Assembly: GCA_012727735.1 (NCBI GenBank)
Contig: JAAYGM010000148.1
Location: 1-33,788, forward strand
DNA: 33,788 bases
Origin: Bacteroidales bacterium
Lineage (GTDB): Bacteria > Bacteroidota > Bacteroidia > Bacteroidales > Dysgonomonadaceae
Reading direction: 5' to 3'
The position numbers and the translations under genes were made by a program. Numbering within the stretch: the stretch's first letter is position 1; every line of letters starts with the position of its first letter. The notes under the pieces are model-generated. The model saw only the letters and a list, made by a program, of their open reading frames with translations, was not told the DNA's origin and made no database searches. Below, in pieces: positions 19,741 to 27,145 of this stretch.

Positions 19741-19813
19741 AGCCACAAGCGAGACTTGAACTCGCGACCTACGCGTTACGAATGCGTTACTCTACCAACT
19801 GAGCTATTGTGGC
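19741..19813 (-). tRNA. tRNA-Thr, anticodon CGT
   Basis: This 73-nt cloverleaf has acceptor arms GCCACAA/TTGTGGC, D arm GCTC/GAGT, anticodon loop TTCGTAA, variable loop AGGTC and T arm GCGAG-TTCAAGT-CTCGC. Anticodon CGT at 34-36 reads ACG (Thr). CCA is not encoded. The 31-39 pair is an A-C mismatch and 10-25 is a G-U wobble; other stem pairs are intact. A run of seven T residues follows shortly after the 3' end (plus-strand A-run 19733-19739), which may end transcription. The gene has its own promoter. Confidence 0.95.
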
Positions 19814-19825
19814 GTTAAGCGATTG

Positions 19826-19857
19826 CAAAAGTATAAAAAAAATTGACATCAGCCAAT
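19826..19857 (-). promoter_or_regulatory. Promoter of tRNA-Thr
   Basis: On the minus strand a -33 ATTG (19857-19854) lies 20 nt before a -7 TACTTTTG (19833-19826). The spacing equals that of the promoter at 9676-9707. Transcription would start only a few bases before the tRNA 5' end at 19813. Confidence 0.7.
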
Positions 19858-19880
19858 CTCTTTGTGCTTTTTATCGCAAC

Positions 19881-19914
19881 AAAAAAACGGGCAGCATCAT
19901 TGCCACCCGTTTTT
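19881..19914 (-). terminator. Intrinsic terminator of secDF
   Basis: On the minus strand a 14-bp stem (19901-19914 with 19883-19896, including two G-U pairs) closes a four-base loop ATGA and runs into a T-tract of seven. It lies 22 nt after the secDF stop codon. This is the clearest rho-independent terminator in the window. The A-rich side means it could also work weakly on the plus strand, but no plus gene ends here. Confidence 0.85.
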
Positions 19915-19936
19915 GATAAATTCGAGATTGATTCTC

Positions 19937-22867
19937 TTATTTCTTCACTTCCAGCTGTTTTTTGTTTTGCTGGTTGCGCATGATCACATAGGCTACTGGT
20001 GAAGCGACGAACAAACTGGTCACCGTTCCTACCACCACACCTATAAGCATGGCAAATACGAAACTTCTTACAGCATCACCTCCAAAGAAGAGAATACAGA
20101 TGATTACCAGGATGGTACTTAAACCAGTGTTGATGGTACGGGCCAGTGTTGCATTCATCGAGTCGTTGAACAGCGGTTTCAGACCACGTTTGGGATAGAG
20201 ATGCATATATTCACGCACACGGTCGAACACTACCACCTTATCGTTGATAGAGTAACCGACAATGGTGAGTATGGCTGCCACGAATGTCTGGTCAATCTCC
20301 ATAGAGAAAGGCATCACTTTCCAGAGCAATGAATAGAGACCGATCACGGCAAACGCATCTACTCCAAGTGCAGCGACAGTACCCAGCGAGAATGACCAGT
20401 TTCGGAAACGGAACAGGATATATAATCCCATACAGATGAGCGCGATGGTCAATGCAAGGAAGGAGTTCCTGATCATGTCCTCGGCAATACTGGGTCCCAC
20501 CTTCTGAGAACTCTGTATATGATCATCGATCGTTTGTCCCGGTGTGACGTATTCCTGTAGTCCCTGTCCGAGTAGATCACGCATCTCCTCTTCAATGTTT
20601 TCACTATCAGAGTCAATCAAATGGTTTGTAGAGATACGCACCTGGTTGCTCGATCCGATGGTGATAACACGTACAGACTCACCAAAGTAGGGTGTCAGGG
20701 AATTTTGCACTTCTCCGGTGCTGACAGGTTGATCGAATCGTACGATATAGTTGCGACCACCCGTGAAGTCGATACCCACGTTCATCCCGATAGAGATGAG
20801 AGAGATAATACTGATGATGACAAATGCGCCGATGATAATTAATATCTTCTTGCTGTTGTGAATGAAATCGAAACTATACTCCTTGAAGATCGCCCTCGAG
20901 AAGGAAGTGTTGAAATCAAGGTTCTGCCATTTGCCTTTTGCAAAACGGTTTTCGTATACCAGACGTGTGATGAACACTGCCGTCAGGAACGATCCGGTGA
21001 TACCAATGATCAGAGTGATGGCAAATCCTCTGATGGCTCCTGTACCAAACAGTGCCAAGATGATGCCGGTAATGATCGTCGTTAAGTTAGAGTCGAGGAT
21101 AGCCGAGAATGCATTCTTGTAACCATCTTCTATTGCACGACGTAATGTCTTGCCAGCTGCCAGCTCCTCTTTGATACGCTCGTTGATCAGTACGTTCGCA
21201 TCCACCGCCATGGCGAGTGAAAGGATCATACCGGCAATACCGGGGAGTGTGAGCACCGCCTGGAAGGCTGCGAGTGCACCCAGTGTGAAGAAGAAGTTCA
21301 GTAGCAGTGCGGAGTTGATGACCAACCCCGGAATTACTCCGTAGAGCAACATGGTGAAGATGAACAACACGATCAGGGCAATAATGAAAGAGATAAATCC
21401 GTCATTAATTGCTTCCTGCCCCAGTGACGGACCAACCACATCTTCCTGAACGATACGTACTCCCGCCTGCATTTTACCGGACTTGAGCACGTTCTCGAGG
21501 TCCTGCGCCTCCTGCGGTGTGAAGTTGCCTGTAATGGATGAACGTCCGCCATCGATACGTCCGTTGACAGTTGGTGCCGAATAGACAGAGCCATCCAGGA
21601 CAATAGCGATGGAGTTCCCGATCTCGGTTCCTGTAATGGTGGACCAACGGCTGGCACCAGTAGAGTTCATTGACATGGTCACTTCCCAGGCCGAGCCCTG
21701 CTGACCCTGGTCGGCACGGGCGTTTGTGATCACATCCCCTTCAAGTGCAGGACCGCGTTTGCTGCCGTCACCCTTGAGAGCGAAAAGCTGGAAATAGGTC
21801 TCACGTTGATCGATGGACTTGAAACCCCATTTAAAACGTACGTCAGCCGGGAAAATATCTTTATAACGATTCAGTAGGAGGTTGACTGCAGCAGTATCAA
21901 GCTTCGATACACTTCCCACAATAGGTCCAGTTGCGCCGCTCATGGCGAAATAGGGTTCATTGAAATATTCAACAAAACTTCTGTTGATTAGGATTTCATT
22001 CTCTTCTTCATCCAGACCCGGAAGAGAGAGGGGATCGGCTACTGTAAGCGAGTCTTCAGCAACTTCAGTCACGGTGGTCGTATCAGAGAGCTCACTTCTT
22101 TTGGCCATGGCATACTCGCCGGATCTGGCGTTCATCTCGTTGAAGTAGATGCCCAGCTGGTTGACATTGTAGGTCTTCCAGAACTCAAGATTGGCGCTTC
22201 CCTGCAAAAGGTTACGAACACGTTCCGGCTCAGTAATACCGGGGAGTTCCACCAGAATACGTTCTGCACGGTCTAACTTCTGTATGTTTGGCGCTACCAC
22301 ACCAAAACGGTCTATACGTGTTGCAAGTACATTGAATGAGTTGTCGGCAACACTGATGAGTTCATTGCGTAATACAGTGATCACATCATTGTTGGTTGCG
22401 GTGGGACTAACCCTTTCGCTCATTGTCACGCTGAAGATATTGGCCAGCTTTCCTTCAGGATTAATCCTTTCGTAGTTTTGATGGAAAAGCGAGATGAAGT
22501 CAGAAGAGGTTCCGCGCCGGTTCTGAATAACAGTCTCCCTCAGTGCCTGGTTAAACTGGGGATCATCGGTGTTTGCCAGTGAGCCGAGCACCTGCGCAGC
22601 GTCAATCTCCAGAACAACGTTCATCCCACCTTTCAGGTCAAGACCTAAACCGATCTCTTTTTCACGTATCTGTTTAAGGGTGTAATTAAGATAGACTTTT
22701 TCGGTAGATAAGGAATCAAGATAATGATTCTTCATGGCTAAGTCTCCATTGGCGTATTGATCCGCTTTCTTATTGTACTGTCTTCCCACAACAGTGAAGG
22801 AGAGATAGAACAAACAGATAGCTGTCAGGATAATACTGAAAACTTTAATAAATCCTTTGTTTTGCAT
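19937..22867 (-). CDS. secDF: Fused protein translocase subunit SecDF
   Basis: The 976-residue inner membrane protein is a natural SecD-SecF fusion, as is usual in Bacteroidetes. The SecD half begins with a TM helix (about 7-27), then DLKGGMNVVLEID and a large periplasmic region, followed by a TM bundle with PGIAGMILSLAMAVDANVLI. The SecF half starts near residue 660 with IGMNVGIDFTGGRNYIVRF and includes TIVGYSINDKVVVFDRVRE. SecDF uses the ion gradient to pull secreted proteins out on the periplasmic side of SecYEG. An acidic insert (about 255-290, rich in Asp/Glu/Thr) lies in the periplasmic part. The gene is monocistronic: promoter near 22971 and terminator at 19881-19914. Confidence 0.97.
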   Translation of the reverse strand: MQNKGFIKVFSIILTAICLFYLSFTVVGRQYNKKADQYANGDLAMKNHYLDSLSTEKVYLNYTLKQIREKEIGLGLDLKGGMNVVLEIDAAQVLGSLANTDDPQFNQALRETVIQNRRGTSSDFISLFHQNYERINPEGKLANIFSVTMSERVSPTATNNDVITVLRNELISVADNSFNVLATRIDRFGVVAPNIQKLDRAERILVELPGITEPERVRNLLQGSANLEFWKTYNVNQLGIYFNEMNARSGEYAMAKRSELSDTTTVTEVAEDSLTVADPLSLPGLDEEENEILINRSFVEYFNEPYFAMSGATGPIVGSVSKLDTAAVNLLLNRYKDIFPADVRFKWGFKSIDQRETYFQLFALKGDGSKRGPALEGDVITNARADQGQQGSAWEVTMSMNSTGASRWSTITGTEIGNSIAIVLDGSVYSAPTVNGRIDGGRSSITGNFTPQEAQDLENVLKSGKMQAGVRIVQEDVVGPSLGQEAINDGFISFIIALIVLFIFTMLLYGVIPGLVINSALLLNFFFTLGALAAFQAVLTLPGIAGMILSLAMAVDANVLINERIKEELAAGKTLRRAIEDGYKNAFSAILDSNLTTIITGIILALFGTGAIRGFAITLIIGITGSFLTAVFITRLVYENRFAKGKWQNLDFNTSFSRAIFKEYSFDFIHNSKKILIIIGAFVIISIISLISIGMNVGIDFTGGRNYIVRFDQPVSTGEVQNSLTPYFGESVRVITIGSSNQVRISTNHLIDSDSENIEEEMRDLLGQGLQEYVTPGQTIDDHIQSSQKVGPSIAEDMIRNSFLALTIALICMGLYILFRFRNWSFSLGTVAALGVDAFAVIGLYSLLWKVMPFSMEIDQTFVAAILTIVGYSINDKVVVFDRVREYMHLYPKRGLKPLFNDSMNATLARTINTGLSTILVIICILFFGGDAVRSFVFAMLIGVVVGTVTSLFVASPVAYVIMRNQQNKKQLEVKK

Positions 22868-22970
22868 TTCAATATTACTTTAAATTTACAATTTATTCTT
22901 TTGTAGGTTATTAAATGATATTCACATCTGAAATTTAAGGGATGTTTCCTGCCCCTTCTTTTTGAGCGTG

Positions 22971-22978
22971 CAAATATA
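22971..22978 (-). promoter_or_regulatory. -7 promoter element of secDF
   Basis: The minus strand reads TATATTTG, a full match to TAnnTTTG. A TTG lies 23 nt upstream, which is slightly long for a -33 box. The predicted leader is about 100 nt and contains a small hairpin (plus-strand 22937-22957). Confidence 0.55.
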
Positions 22979-23002
22979 CGTTTTTTTTATCTTTTTAAGA
23001 AC

Positions 23003-23044
23003 AATATCGCCGGATAATTTTCTACGAACTCATCCGGCAATATT
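23003..23044. terminator. Hairpin after the M3 peptidase gene
   Basis: Arms GCCGGAT (23009-23015) and ATCCGGC (23032-23038) pair perfectly. After one mismatch they extend by five A-T pairs (23003-23007 with 23040-23044). It lies 54 nt after the peptidase stop. There is no T-run directly after it on either strand, so it is not a classical terminator. It may be a weak terminator or an mRNA end-protecting hairpin. It overlaps the upstream part of the secDF promoter. Confidence 0.5.
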
Positions 23045-23098
23045 AAAAATGATTTGCTCTCCGCGATAAACTGTTGACTTATAACTCAACGTTGTTGT

Positions 23099-25216
23099 TT
23101 ATTCAATAAATCCTCTGTTTTTTAACAGATATAAAGGGTTGGGCTCAGCCCCACGGAATTTCTTGTACAGCTCCATCGGTTCTTCCGTGTTGCCTTTCGA
23201 CAGCACGTTTTCGCGGAATAGTTTAGCCGTTTCCGTATCGAAGATGCCTTTCTCTGCAAACGCCTGGAAAGCATCGGCATCGAGCACCTCTGACCATAAG
23301 TAGCTGTAATATCCCGAAGCATAGCCCTCAGGGCTGCTGAAGATATGTGAGTAGTAGGTGCTTTTATAGCGTGGTATGATTTCATCGATCATGCCGATCT
23401 TGTTCATCGATGCTGTTTCAAAAGCATTCACATCATATTCCTGTTTTGCTGTTTGTGTATGATAGTCCATATCGAGCAATGCGGCCGCAACAAATTCGGC
23501 AGTGGTGAAGCCCATGTTGAACTTGCCTGCAGCCTCAATTTTTTTAACCAGTGCATCGGGAATCATCTCACCTGTTTCATAATGCTTTGCATACATCTTC
23601 AACACCTCGGGTTTGAACGCCCAGTGTTCCATGATCTGAGAAGGAAGCTCTACAAAATCGCGGGCGACACTTGTACCCGACAATCCCTGATAAGTTACTT
23701 CTGACAGCATCCCGTGAAGTGCATGCCCGAATTCATGGAAGAGAGTCTCTACATCATCCAGTGAGAGGAGTGAGGGAGTGTCGGCTAGTGGCTTGGTGAA
23801 GTTACCCACATTGTAAATGATGGGACGGATATCCACTTCGTTCCTTGTCGTCTGTTTGCGGAAGCTGCTCATCCATGCTCCGGCACGCTTGCTGGCACGG
23901 GGGAAATAATCAGTGTAGAAAAGTGAGACGTGCGTACCGTCGGCATCCGTTACCTCATAAGCCTCCACCTCGGGGTTGTAAAGAGGGACATTGTCCAGTT
24001 TCTTGAAATTGAGTCCGTACAGTTTGTTTGCAACCATAAATACTCCTTCGCGCACATTTTCCATCTTAAAGTAGGGACGAAGCTCTTCCTCATTGAGGGC
24101 ATATTTCTCCTGACGAAGTTTCTCAGTGTAATACCACCAGTCCCAGGATGCCAGTCTGAAGTCGCCTCCATCTTCATCGATGAGTCTCTGTAGTTCGGCA
24201 GCCTCTTTCTTAGCCTGCGGAAGGGCATATTCCCACACATCATTCAAAAGCTCGTATACATTCTCTTTGTTTTTGGCCATACGGTCATCCAGTGCATAAT
24301 GGGCAAATGAATCGAATCCAAGCAGATTGGAGCGTTCCAGGCGGAGATTGACAATCTCATTGATCAGCCCTTTGTTATCGAACTCGTTGTCGTTGTTGGC
24401 TCGCATGTACATCGCCTTGTAAAGTTTTTCACGCAGATTACGGTTGTTGGCATATTGCAGAAAAGGGATCCAGCTTGGTTTATGCAGGGTGAAAACCCAT
24501 TTACCCTCTTCTCCGGCTGCACCCGCAGCTTCAGCAGCTGCACTGATTACGCTCTGCGGAAGGCCAGCAAGATCTTCTTCATTGTCGATGACAAGTGTGT
24601 AGTTATTGGTTTCTGCCAGGACATTGTTGTTGAACTGAATGGTGAGCGCTGAAAGTTGCTTGTTGATTTCACGAAGTTTATCTTTATCTGTCTCGTTGAG
24701 CATAATGCCGGAACGGACAAAATCCTTGTAATAGACCTCCAGCAATCGGTACTGTTCGGGGGTAAGATTGTGCGATGAGGCATTGTCGTATAATGCTTTT
24801 ATACGTTCAAACAGTTGTTCATTCAGGTTGATGTTGTCACTGTGTGCGGTGAGCTTGGGCGACATATCCGCCTTGATTTTCTGCATCTCCTCGTTGGTGT
24901 CGGTCCCTTCCAGCCCGTAAAATACTGCCGATACACGATTCAGCACAGATCCGCTGTTGTCGAGTGTCAAAATAGTATTCCCGAAAGTGGGCGGTTCAGG
25001 ATTGTTGACGATGGAGTCAATTTCTGCGGCTTGTTGCGTCATTCCGGCTTCGAATGCCGGTACGTAATCATCTACGCTGATTTTGTCGAATGGTGGTGCA
25101 CCGAAAGGTGTGTCGAACTCTGTCATGAAGATAGCCCCCCTTTCAGCTGACTTATCAGTTTTGGTACACGCAACTAATGCCATAAATGTAATTGAGATTA
25201 AAAAAAGTTTTTTCAT
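23099..25216 (-). CDS. M3 family peptidyl-dipeptidase (Dcp-like), lipoprotein
   Basis: The 705-residue zinc peptidase starts with a lipoprotein signal (MKKLFLISITFMALVAC, Cys17), so it should act in the periplasm, whereas the E. coli enzyme is soluble. The catalytic HEFGH motif gives His494, Glu495 and His498, and the third ligand is Glu523 in FVELPSQ. The long N-terminal helical region with TLDNSGSVLNRV and the C-terminal YYSYLWSEVLDADAF and SKGNTEEPMELYKKFRG match the Dcp/OpdA family. Members release dipeptides from the C-termini of peptides. The gene stands alone with its own promoter. Together with the tricorn and S9 enzymes it points to peptide use. Confidence 0.95.
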   Translation of the reverse strand: MKKLFLISITFMALVACTKTDKSAERGAIFMTEFDTPFGAPPFDKISVDDYVPAFEAGMTQQAAEIDSIVNNPEPPTFGNTILTLDNSGSVLNRVSAVFYGLEGTDTNEEMQKIKADMSPKLTAHSDNINLNEQLFERIKALYDNASSHNLTPEQYRLLEVYYKDFVRSGIMLNETDKDKLREINKQLSALTIQFNNNVLAETNNYTLVIDNEEDLAGLPQSVISAAAEAAGAAGEEGKWVFTLHKPSWIPFLQYANNRNLREKLYKAMYMRANNDNEFDNKGLINEIVNLRLERSNLLGFDSFAHYALDDRMAKNKENVYELLNDVWEYALPQAKKEAAELQRLIDEDGGDFRLASWDWWYYTEKLRQEKYALNEEELRPYFKMENVREGVFMVANKLYGLNFKKLDNVPLYNPEVEAYEVTDADGTHVSLFYTDYFPRASKRAGAWMSSFRKQTTRNEVDIRPIIYNVGNFTKPLADTPSLLSLDDVETLFHEFGHALHGMLSEVTYQGLSGTSVARDFVELPSQIMEHWAFKPEVLKMYAKHYETGEMIPDALVKKIEAAGKFNMGFTTAEFVAAALLDMDYHTQTAKQEYDVNAFETASMNKIGMIDEIIPRYKSTYYSHIFSSPEGYASGYYSYLWSEVLDADAFQAFAEKGIFDTETAKLFRENVLSKGNTEEPMELYKKFRGAEPNPLYLLKNRGFIE

Positions 25217-25283
25217 TCAATGTAAAAATTTGTTGACTAATTTATTGTTCTATTTTTCTTTTGTTCTTTTCCTGACTAATCTG

Positions 25284-25291
25284 CAAAGTTA
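25284..25291 (-). promoter_or_regulatory. -7 promoter element of the M3 peptidase gene
   Basis: The minus strand reads TAACTTTG, matching TAnnTTTG, 68 nt before the start codon. No -33 box is clear. The intergenic stretch 25217-25483 otherwise holds only A/T-rich sequence and the divergent SPFH promoter. Confidence 0.5.
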
Positions 25292-25440
25292 ATCATTTTT
25301 CCTTTTTTATATAGTATAAACAACACAAAATCAAGCAGAAGTTGTATGATATCCGATAACATCAACCTGTACCTCCGGGAAGTATATGTTAAATATATAA
25401 TTATTTTTCGATTTTCGTATAATATTTAAAAACTACATCT

Positions 25441-25448
25441 TATATTTG
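25441..25448 (+). promoter_or_regulatory. -7 promoter element of the SPFH gene
   Basis: The plus strand reads TATATTTG, matching TAnnTTTG, with about 35 nt to the ATG at 25484. The -33 region is T-rich but has no exact TTTG at the usual spacing. Confidence 0.55.
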
Positions 25449-25483
25449 TGATATCAAAATAATATCATTATAAATTAATTGTT

Positions 25484-26416
25484 ATGGGAACTAAAGAATT
25501 CAATTTTAAGGGATTAAAATTAAACGGATTTTTAATGCTCTTTCTCTTGCTGGTAATGTTGGGTGTCTGTGTATGGCTTTTTTCGCAGGACTTTTGGGGG
25601 ATAATTGGTGGCATCGTGCTCTCGCTTCTCTGGTTTATTTTTTTATTCGGTTTTGCCAAGCTGGAACCTAACGAAGCGATCGTAATGATCTTTTTCGGGA
25701 GATACAACGGGGTATTAAAAGAGACCGGATTCTTTTGGGTACATCCCTTTATGACGAAAAAGAAACTATCCATGCGTGCACGCAACCTGAACGTGAATCC
25801 GATCAAAGTGAATGATAAGGTGGGTAATCCTGTACTAATCGGACTTGTACTGGTATGGAAGCTGAAGGATACCTATAAGTCGATGTTTGAGATAGATGCA
25901 CAGACGCTGGCTTCAACGAAAGAAGGTGCTGTTGTTTATAATGTCTCCAAACAGATGAATGCTTTCGAGAACTTCGTCGCCGTACAGAGTGACGCTGCCC
26001 TGAGGCAGGTCGCCGGCCTATATGCTTACGACAACAACGTGGTCTCAGATAATGAGCAGACGTTGCGGTCGGGTGGGGAAGAGATCAATGAAGATTTGCT
26101 GAAGGAGCTGAATATCCGGCTGGAGATGGCAGGGATTGAGATCGTGGAGGCACGGATCAACTACCTGGCGTATGCTCCTGAGATCGCCGCGGTGATGCTC
26201 CGTCGTCAGCAGGCAGAAGCCATCATCTCGGCCCGTGAAAAAATAGTAGAAGGAGCAGTGACCATGGTGAAGATGGCACTGGAACGTATTGAGGATGAAA
26301 ATATTGTAGAACTGGACAGTGACAAGAAAGCAGCGATGGTGAGCAACCTGCTGGTGGTGCTGTGTGCCGATGAAGCGGCACAGCCGGTGTTGAATACCGG
26401 GTCGTTGTACCAGTAA
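25484..26416 (+). CDS. SPFH/stomatin-like membrane protein
   Basis: The 310-residue protein begins with two adjacent hydrophobic segments (about 13-32 and 37-58), followed by an SPFH (band 7) domain: LEPNEAIVMIFFGRYNGVLKETGFFWVHP, then a core to about residue 250. The C-terminal part with EIAAVMLRRQQAEAIISAREKIVEGAV is the helical region typical of stomatins and prohibitins, which form large oligomeric rings on membranes. A role in organising membrane microdomains or protease partners is likely, but no partner protease (NfeD or FtsH type) is next to it. It is followed 27 nt later by a small ribbon-helix-helix gene in the same direction. Confidence 0.92.
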   Translation: MGTKEFNFKGLKLNGFLMLFLLLVMLGVCVWLFSQDFWGIIGGIVLSLLWFIFLFGFAKLEPNEAIVMIFFGRYNGVLKETGFFWVHPFMTKKKLSMRARNLNVNPIKVNDKVGNPVLIGLVLVWKLKDTYKSMFEIDAQTLASTKEGAVVYNVSKQMNAFENFVAVQSDAALRQVAGLYAYDNNVVSDNEQTLRSGGEEINEDLLKELNIRLEMAGIEIVEARINYLAYAPEIAAVMLRRQQAEAIISAREKIVEGAVTMVKMALERIEDENIVELDSDKKAAMVSNLLVVLCADEAAQPVLNTGSLYQ

Positions 26417-26443
26417 AATAATTAATCACTAAAGGAGAGATTG

Positions 26444-26608
26444 ATGCCGAAGAATGAGAAAACAACCAGGAATTTCGCGTTGCGACTCGATTCGGAGACG
26501 ATGGAGGCTATAGAGAAATGGGCTGCAGATGAATTCCGCAGCGTGAACGGACAAATACAGTGGATTCTGGATCAGGCGCTCAAAAAAAGCGGACGTTTGA
26601 AGAGATAA
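26444..26608 (+). CDS. Small ribbon-helix-helix (Arc-like) DNA-binding protein
   Basis: This 54-residue reading frame has a good ribosome binding site (AAAGGAGAG, 4 nt before the ATG). The protein opens with a basic tail, then NFALRLDSETMEAIEKWA (beta-strand plus helix A) and RSVNGQIQWILDQALKK (helix B), the pattern of Arc/MetJ-type RHH dimers, ending in a basic tail. RHH proteins bind operator DNA through the paired beta-strands. The gene follows the SPFH gene by 27 nt, so the two are likely co-expressed. It could regulate the pair. No toxin gene is adjacent, so an antitoxin role is not supported. Confidence 0.8.
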   Translation: MPKNEKTTRNFALRLDSETMEAIEKWAADEFRSVNGQIQWILDQALKKSGRLKR

Positions 26609-26696
26609 TTTACAAAAATTAATCATACTTTAAATCGGCTGATGCTCAGTCGGTATATTGTATATTTATATAATTTAACTATCTAAACCTGCTTAA

Positions 26697-26715
26697 TAAC
26701 TATAAAACATAGTTA
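26697..26715. promoter_or_regulatory. Candidate operator for the BlaI-type repressor
   Basis: Perfect inverted repeat TAACTAT-AAAAC-ATAGTTA. It overlaps the expected -33 region of the BlaI promoter, so a bound dimer would block transcription. A further half-site TAACTAT lies at 26676-26682. BlaI/MecI operators are dyads of similar size containing TACA/TGTA; this one differs in sequence, so the assignment is inference. Confidence 0.55.
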
Positions 26716-26734
26716 CCAAACGAGAATTATTAGT

Positions 26735-26742
26735 TATGTTTG
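26735..26742 (+). promoter_or_regulatory. -7 promoter element of the BlaI-M56 operon
   Basis: The sequence TATGTTTG matches TAnnTTTG. An in-frame ATG at 26736 lies inside this box, so it cannot be the translation start of an mRNA made from this promoter. The start at 26769 is preferred. Confidence 0.6.
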
Positions 26743-26768
26743 CGGCGTCAATCAATAAAGGTTTAAAA

Positions 26769-27140
26769 ATGATGAAAGAGTTAACAGCCAGAGAAGAAGA
26801 GGTCATGCGCTATTTTTGGGATAATGAGGCGCTCTTTGTAAAACAACTCGTGGAGATGTATCCCGATCCCAAACCGCATTTCAATACACTTTCCACCTAT
26901 GTCCGTTCACTGGAGGAAAAAGGTTTTCTGTCCCACGAATCTTTCGGTTCAACCTATCGCTATTACAAAGTTATCGGTGAGGAGGCCTATCGCAACGGAA
27001 CGTTGAAGAATGTGGTGAAGAAGTATTTCGGTGATTCCTATCTCAGTGTGGTCTCATCATTGATCACAGAGCAGGATCTCTCTGTGGATGAAGTGAGAAA
27101 GATGCTGGATGAGGTGGAGAAGTTACACAATAAAAAGTGA
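26769..27140 (+). CDS. BlaI/MecI/CopY-family transcriptional repressor
   Basis: The 123-residue protein (from ATG 26769) has the family's winged-helix DNA-binding domain: LTAREEEVMRYFWDN, then NTLSTYVRSLEEKGFLSHES (recognition helix and wing), and a C-terminal dimerisation helix region (DLSVDEVRKMLDEVEKLHNKK). BlaI proteins repress their own operon until the partner M56 metalloprotease triggers their cleavage. The downstream gene is exactly such a partner, and the stop codon lies a few bases before its ATG. An upstream in-frame ATG at 26736 would give a longer protein, but it falls inside the -7 promoter box. Confidence 0.93.
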   Translation: MMKELTAREEEVMRYFWDNEALFVKQLVEMYPDPKPHFNTLSTYVRSLEEKGFLSHESFGSTYRYYKVIGEEAYRNGTLKNVVKKYFGDSYLSVVSSLITEQDLSVDEVRKMLDEVEKLHNKK

Positions 27141-27145
27141 TCACC

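Noticed and set aside
26444-26608. Toxin-antitoxin antitoxin
   Set aside because: The RHH fold fits many antitoxins, but no toxin gene is adjacent; the neighbour is an SPFH membrane protein.
26637-26651. Short hairpin after the RHH gene
   Set aside because: A six-pair stem with a G-U and no T-run is too weak to call a terminator.
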